From positions 1 through 7,831 of the forward strand of contig QIGA01000014.1 of NCBI GenBank assembly GCA_003229915.1: DNA of 7,831 bases. Reading direction: 5' to 3'. Below, piece after piece: positions 5,722-7,831 of this stretch. The notes under the pieces were generated by a model that worked only from the letters and a program-made list of their open reading frames with translations, did no database searches and was not told the DNA's origin. Source of the stretch: Chloroflexota bacterium (GTDB lineage: Bacteria > Chloroflexota > Dehalococcoidia > SZUA-161). How positions within the stretch are numbered: position 1 is the stretch's first letter; each line of letters begins with the position of its first letter. The translations under genes and the position numbers were made by a program.

Positions 5722-7433
5722 CAGTATTTCCTCTCTACCGGCTGCCACATGCTGATGTTGACTGAGCTGTATTCCAATCGCGGCCCCTCAGGAGAATAGT
5801 AAGCCAGGGTATGCCTGGTCCAGTTGACATCGTCTCGGTCAGGGAAGTCAGTTCTGGAATGCGCGCCTCTGGATTCAGTGCGAGCAAGGGCACCGAGCAC
5901 GATTGTCTCTGCCAGATCAATCAAATTGATCGTTTCGAGAACGGCAACCAGGTTGGTATTATATATGCGACTGGTATCAACTACTCTTACATGTTCAACT
6001 CTTTGCTTGAGCTCTCTGACCTTCTTTAGAGCCGCTTCCAGGTCTGGACCGTTTCGATAGATGCTGACGTTCTTGTCCATCAGCCGTTGCAGTTCTGCCC
6101 GAATGAGAAAAACATCTTCCTTACCATTGCCATGTCCAATCCAGCCAAACAAACGCCTCTCTTCCTCCTGTATCCTCTGCGGAGGTGTAGGGGCTACAGA
6201 ACCCCGCGCCATGGCGTATCGAGCAGCCTTCTCTCCGATGATCTTGCCCCATACAAGGCATTCCGCCGTGGAGTTGGCACCCAGGCGATTCGCCCCGTGT
6301 AATGAGACACAGGCTACCTCTCCACCTGCCCAAATGCCCTCCACCGGCGTTGCTCCGTCAATATCAGTGCGAATCCCTCCCATACAGTAGTGGGCCGCTG
6401 GGCGAATCGGTATCGGCTTCTCTATGGGATCAATAGAGGCAAGTTTGATTGCCACCTCTCTAATCAGTGGCAATCGCTCATTTATTCTGTCAGCGCCCAG
6501 ATGGCGCAGATCGAGGTGCACATAGTCCAGGCCATCCGGGCGCGAAAAGCCTCTTCCCTCCAGAATCTCCGTCATCTCCGAGCGTGAGACGATGTCACGG
6601 GGCGCGGTTTCCATCTTGGAGGGCGCATACTTCTCCATGAACCGCTCGCCCTTATTGTTTATCAGGTATCCACCCTCACCCCTTGCCCCTTCTGTTATGA
6701 GGATACCCGATGGCACCAACCCGGTGGGATGAAACTGAACGAATTCCATGTCCTTAAGAGGCAGACCGGCCCTATAGGCCATGGCCATACCGTCCCCGGT
6801 GGCTGAAAGGGAATAGGTGGTAAACGCAAACATGCGACACGCACCGCCAGCGGCTATGACCAGGGCTTTGCCCTTTATCAGGAAAAACTCTCCCGATGTC
6901 AGGGCCCAGGCCGTTATTCCCTGAAAAACGCCGTTGTCTACCAGGATGGATGTGACATAACACTCATCATACCGGGTGACCCGCGCAAACTTTTGAAGCG
7001 TGTCGTACAGGGTGTGCATTTCGAAGAAGCCGGTCTTATCCTCCGCAAAGGTGGCTCTGTCGAAGCTGTGCCCGCCAAATGGCCGCTGGTTTATACGCCC
7101 ATCATGACGTCTGGACCAAGGGATGCCCCAGTGCTCAAGCTGGAGGATTTCCTTGGGGGACTCCTCCACAAAACGCTTTACTACGTCCTGATCAGCCAGA
7201 AAGTCGCTGCCCCTTACCGTGTCCCAGGCATGAAGCTCCAGGCTGTCACCTTCCTCCGGCTGCATGACCGCCGCTGTGCCGCCCTCGGCACAGACGGAAT
7301 GCGAACGCACCAACTGAACTCGCGAAACTATAGCTATATCAAGTTCATCATTGCTCACCCGGGCAGCTTCAACCGCTGCCCTCAAACCGGCCAGACCGGA
7401 GCCGAGGATCACTACATCATGAACAGCTTCCAT
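5721..7433 (-). CDS. sdhA: Succinate dehydrogenase/fumarate reductase flavoprotein subunit
   Basis: This 570-residue subunit catalyses succinate <-> fumarate with covalently bound FAD, on the cytoplasmic face. The N-terminal FAD-binding motif is VVILGSGLAGLRAA. His45 in RSHSV is the histidine that carries FAD in the family. By comparison with E. coli SdhA, the substrate and catalytic residues are His235 (QFHPTG), Thr247 and Glu248 (ITEGARGEGG), Arg279 (PRDIVSR, the proton-transfer Arg), His348 (HYCMGG) and Arg383 (NRLGAN); all are present. Residue 50, just after the FAD histidine, is Glu (HSVCAEGG), as in E. coli FrdA and unlike Gln in E. coli SdhA, so direction is not settled by this gene. 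The chain is full length. Three in-frame starts exist, an ATG at 7442, a GTG at 7436 and an ATG at 7433. The GGAG at 7447-7444 is too close to the first, so I use 7433. It lies about 48 bases after the fumarase alpha stop. Confidence 0.96.
   Translation of the reverse strand: MEAVHDVVILGSGLAGLRAAVEAARVSNDELDIAIVSRVQLVRSHSVCAEGGTAAVMQPEEGDSLELHAWDTVRGSDFLADQDVVKRFVEESPKEILQLEHWGIPWSRRHDGRINQRPFGGHSFDRATFAEDKTGFFEMHTLYDTLQKFARVTRYDECYVTSILVDNGVFQGITAWALTSGEFFLIKGKALVIAAGGACRMFAFTTYSLSATGDGMAMAYRAGLPLKDMEFVQFHPTGLVPSGILITEGARGEGGYLINNKGERFMEKYAPSKMETAPRDIVSRSEMTEILEGRGFSRPDGLDYVHLDLRHLGADRINERLPLIREVAIKLASIDPIEKPIPIRPAAHYCMGGIRTDIDGATPVEGIWAGGEVACVSLHGANRLGANSTAECLVWGKIIGEKAARYAMARGSVAPTPPQRIQEEERRLFGWIGHGNGKEDVFLIRAELQRLMDKNVSIYRNGPDLEAALKKVRELKQRVEHVRVVDTSRIYNTNLVAVLETINLIDLAETIVLGALARTESRGAHSRTDFPDRDDVNWTRHTLAYYSPEGPRLEYSSVNISMWQPVERKY
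5729..5735 (-). promoter_or_regulatory. Ribosome binding site deciding the sdhC start
   Basis: GAGAGGA on the minus strand, within the last codons of sdhA, leaves 7 bases to the ATG at 5721. It supports the TGATG junction with sdhA rather than the upstream GTG at 5748. Confidence 0.65.
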
Positions 7434-7443
7434 CACAACCATT

Positions 7444-7447
7444 CTCC
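7444..7447 (-). promoter_or_regulatory. Ribosome binding site for sdhA
   Basis: GGAG on the minus strand is 1 base from the ATG at 7442, 7 bases from a GTG at 7436 and 10 bases from the ATG at 7433. The spacing disfavours 7442 and leaves 7436 or 7433; the residual uncertainty is one to three residues. Confidence 0.45.
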
Positions 7448-7481
7448 GATTGTTGAATCGTTGTCCGCGCTGAGGCTCGTT

Positions 7482-7831
7482 TCAAAGCACAGCTTCTTTA
7501 TGATGTGCGCTGTGACACTGAATATTGACCGCCACCGGCAGGCTGGCGATGTGTGCCGGGGATGTTTCGATGTGCACCGCAAGTGACGTAATTCTCCCCC
7601 CTACTCCTCCAGCACCGATGCCGCTGGCATTGATTCGCTGAAGCAGTTCTCTCTCCAGTTCAGCGGTCTCTGGGTCGGGAGACGGTTCACCCACAATGCG
7701 AAGCAGAGCCTTCTTCGCTAAGATCATCGCCTTCTCGGCACTTCCACCGATGCCCACCCCAATAATGGTCGGGGGACAGGGATTGCTGCCAGCCTCTTCT
7801 ACAGCATTCACCACGAAATCGACAACCCCCT
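7482..7831 (-). CDS. Fumarate hydratase class I, alpha subunit (TtdA/FumA N-terminal family), C-terminal part
   Basis: The frame is open to the right edge and gives 115 residues, less than half of the usual alpha subunit of about 280 residues, so the start is outside the window. The GTG at 7814 is internal: the reading continues upstream as GVVDFVVNAVEEAG, which fits the family. The alpha subunit holds the catalytic [4Fe-4S] cluster. Two of its expected Cys ligand sites are seen here, in NPCPPTIIGVGIGG (residues 16-29 of the fragment, Cys18) and near the end in VNIQCHSAHHKEA (Cys105). Between them runs GIGAGGVGGRITSLAVHIET, equivalent to the conserved GxGPxGxGGxTTALAV stretch. Tartrate dehydratase alpha is the alternative in the same family. 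The gene is first in view of the minus-strand operon, while its beta partner lies about 3.4 kb downstream, beyond sdhACDB. Confidence 0.94.
   Translation of the reverse strand, partial: GVVDFVVNAVEEAGSNPCPPTIIGVGIGGSAEKAMILAKKALLRIVGEPSPDPETAELERELLQRINASGIGAGGVGGRITSLAVHIETSPAHIASLPVAVNIQCHSAHHKEAVL

Noticed and set aside
5413..5799. Plus-strand 128-codon open frame antisense to sdhC and the sdhA end
   Set aside because: It is fully opposite sdhC and the sdhA C-terminus, has no family features, and crosses the sdhA-sdhC junction.
6993..7586. Plus-strand 197-codon open frame antisense to sdhA and the fumarase alpha end
   Set aside because: It lies opposite the well-conserved sdhA, spans the sdhA/fumarase intergenic region, has no recognisable motif and shows a composition typical of a shadow frame.
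7482..7814. Fumarase alpha fragment read as a small complete gene starting at GTG 7814
   Set aside because: The frame stays open to the window edge, and the upstream residues continue the family sequence, so the GTG is an internal valine.

Overview
The window looks like a chromosomal segment of an anaerobic or facultatively anaerobic bacterium. The pointers are a two-subunit class I (iron-sulfur) fumarase, a cobalamin-binding-type radical SAM enzyme, a probable di-haem complex II, Shine-Dalgarno sites of the AGGAGG type and tightly packed genes with 1- to 4-base overlaps. A Chloroflexota (for example Dehalococcoidia-like) origin would fit the mixture, but this is an impression from remembered family resemblance and is not proven by the sequence.

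Left block, plus strand (1-1158): the C-terminal part of a GT-B family 4 glycosyltransferase (cut by the window edge), then three bases later a class I SAM-dependent methyltransferase. They form a two-gene unit that probably makes and decorates a glycan or glycolipid. It converges with the minus-strand block, leaving one base between the two stop codons.

Right block, minus strand (7831 down to 1160), reads as one transcription unit. In transcription order it holds fumarase alpha subunit (partial, start outside the window), sdhA flavoprotein, sdhC and sdhD membrane anchors, sdhB iron-sulfur protein, fumarase beta subunit, a class I SAM methyltransferase and a B12-binding-type radical SAM enzyme. 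The first six genes give two successive steps of the TCA cycle, succinate <-> fumarate at the membrane quinone pool and fumarate <-> malate in the cytoplasm. The two fumarase halves bracket the complex II genes. SdhA has the active-site residues of the family but carries Glu, as in E. coli fumarate reductase, at a flavin-side position where E. coli SdhA has Gln. The membrane subunits have one His in each of four helices, as expected for two haems. The direction in the cell (succinate oxidation or fumarate reduction) is therefore open. The last two genes are tightly coupled to the operon (4-base overlap, then a 3-base gap), but their substrates cannot be read from the sequence.

Genes cover almost the whole window, with no intergenic gap above about 50 bases. 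I see no RNA genes, mobile elements, CRISPR arrays, phage genes, convincing intrinsic terminators or promoters. Several annotated starts (sdhA, sdhB, sdhC, fumarase beta) are set downstream of the longest possible ORF, because the Shine-Dalgarno sequences point to the inner start codons.
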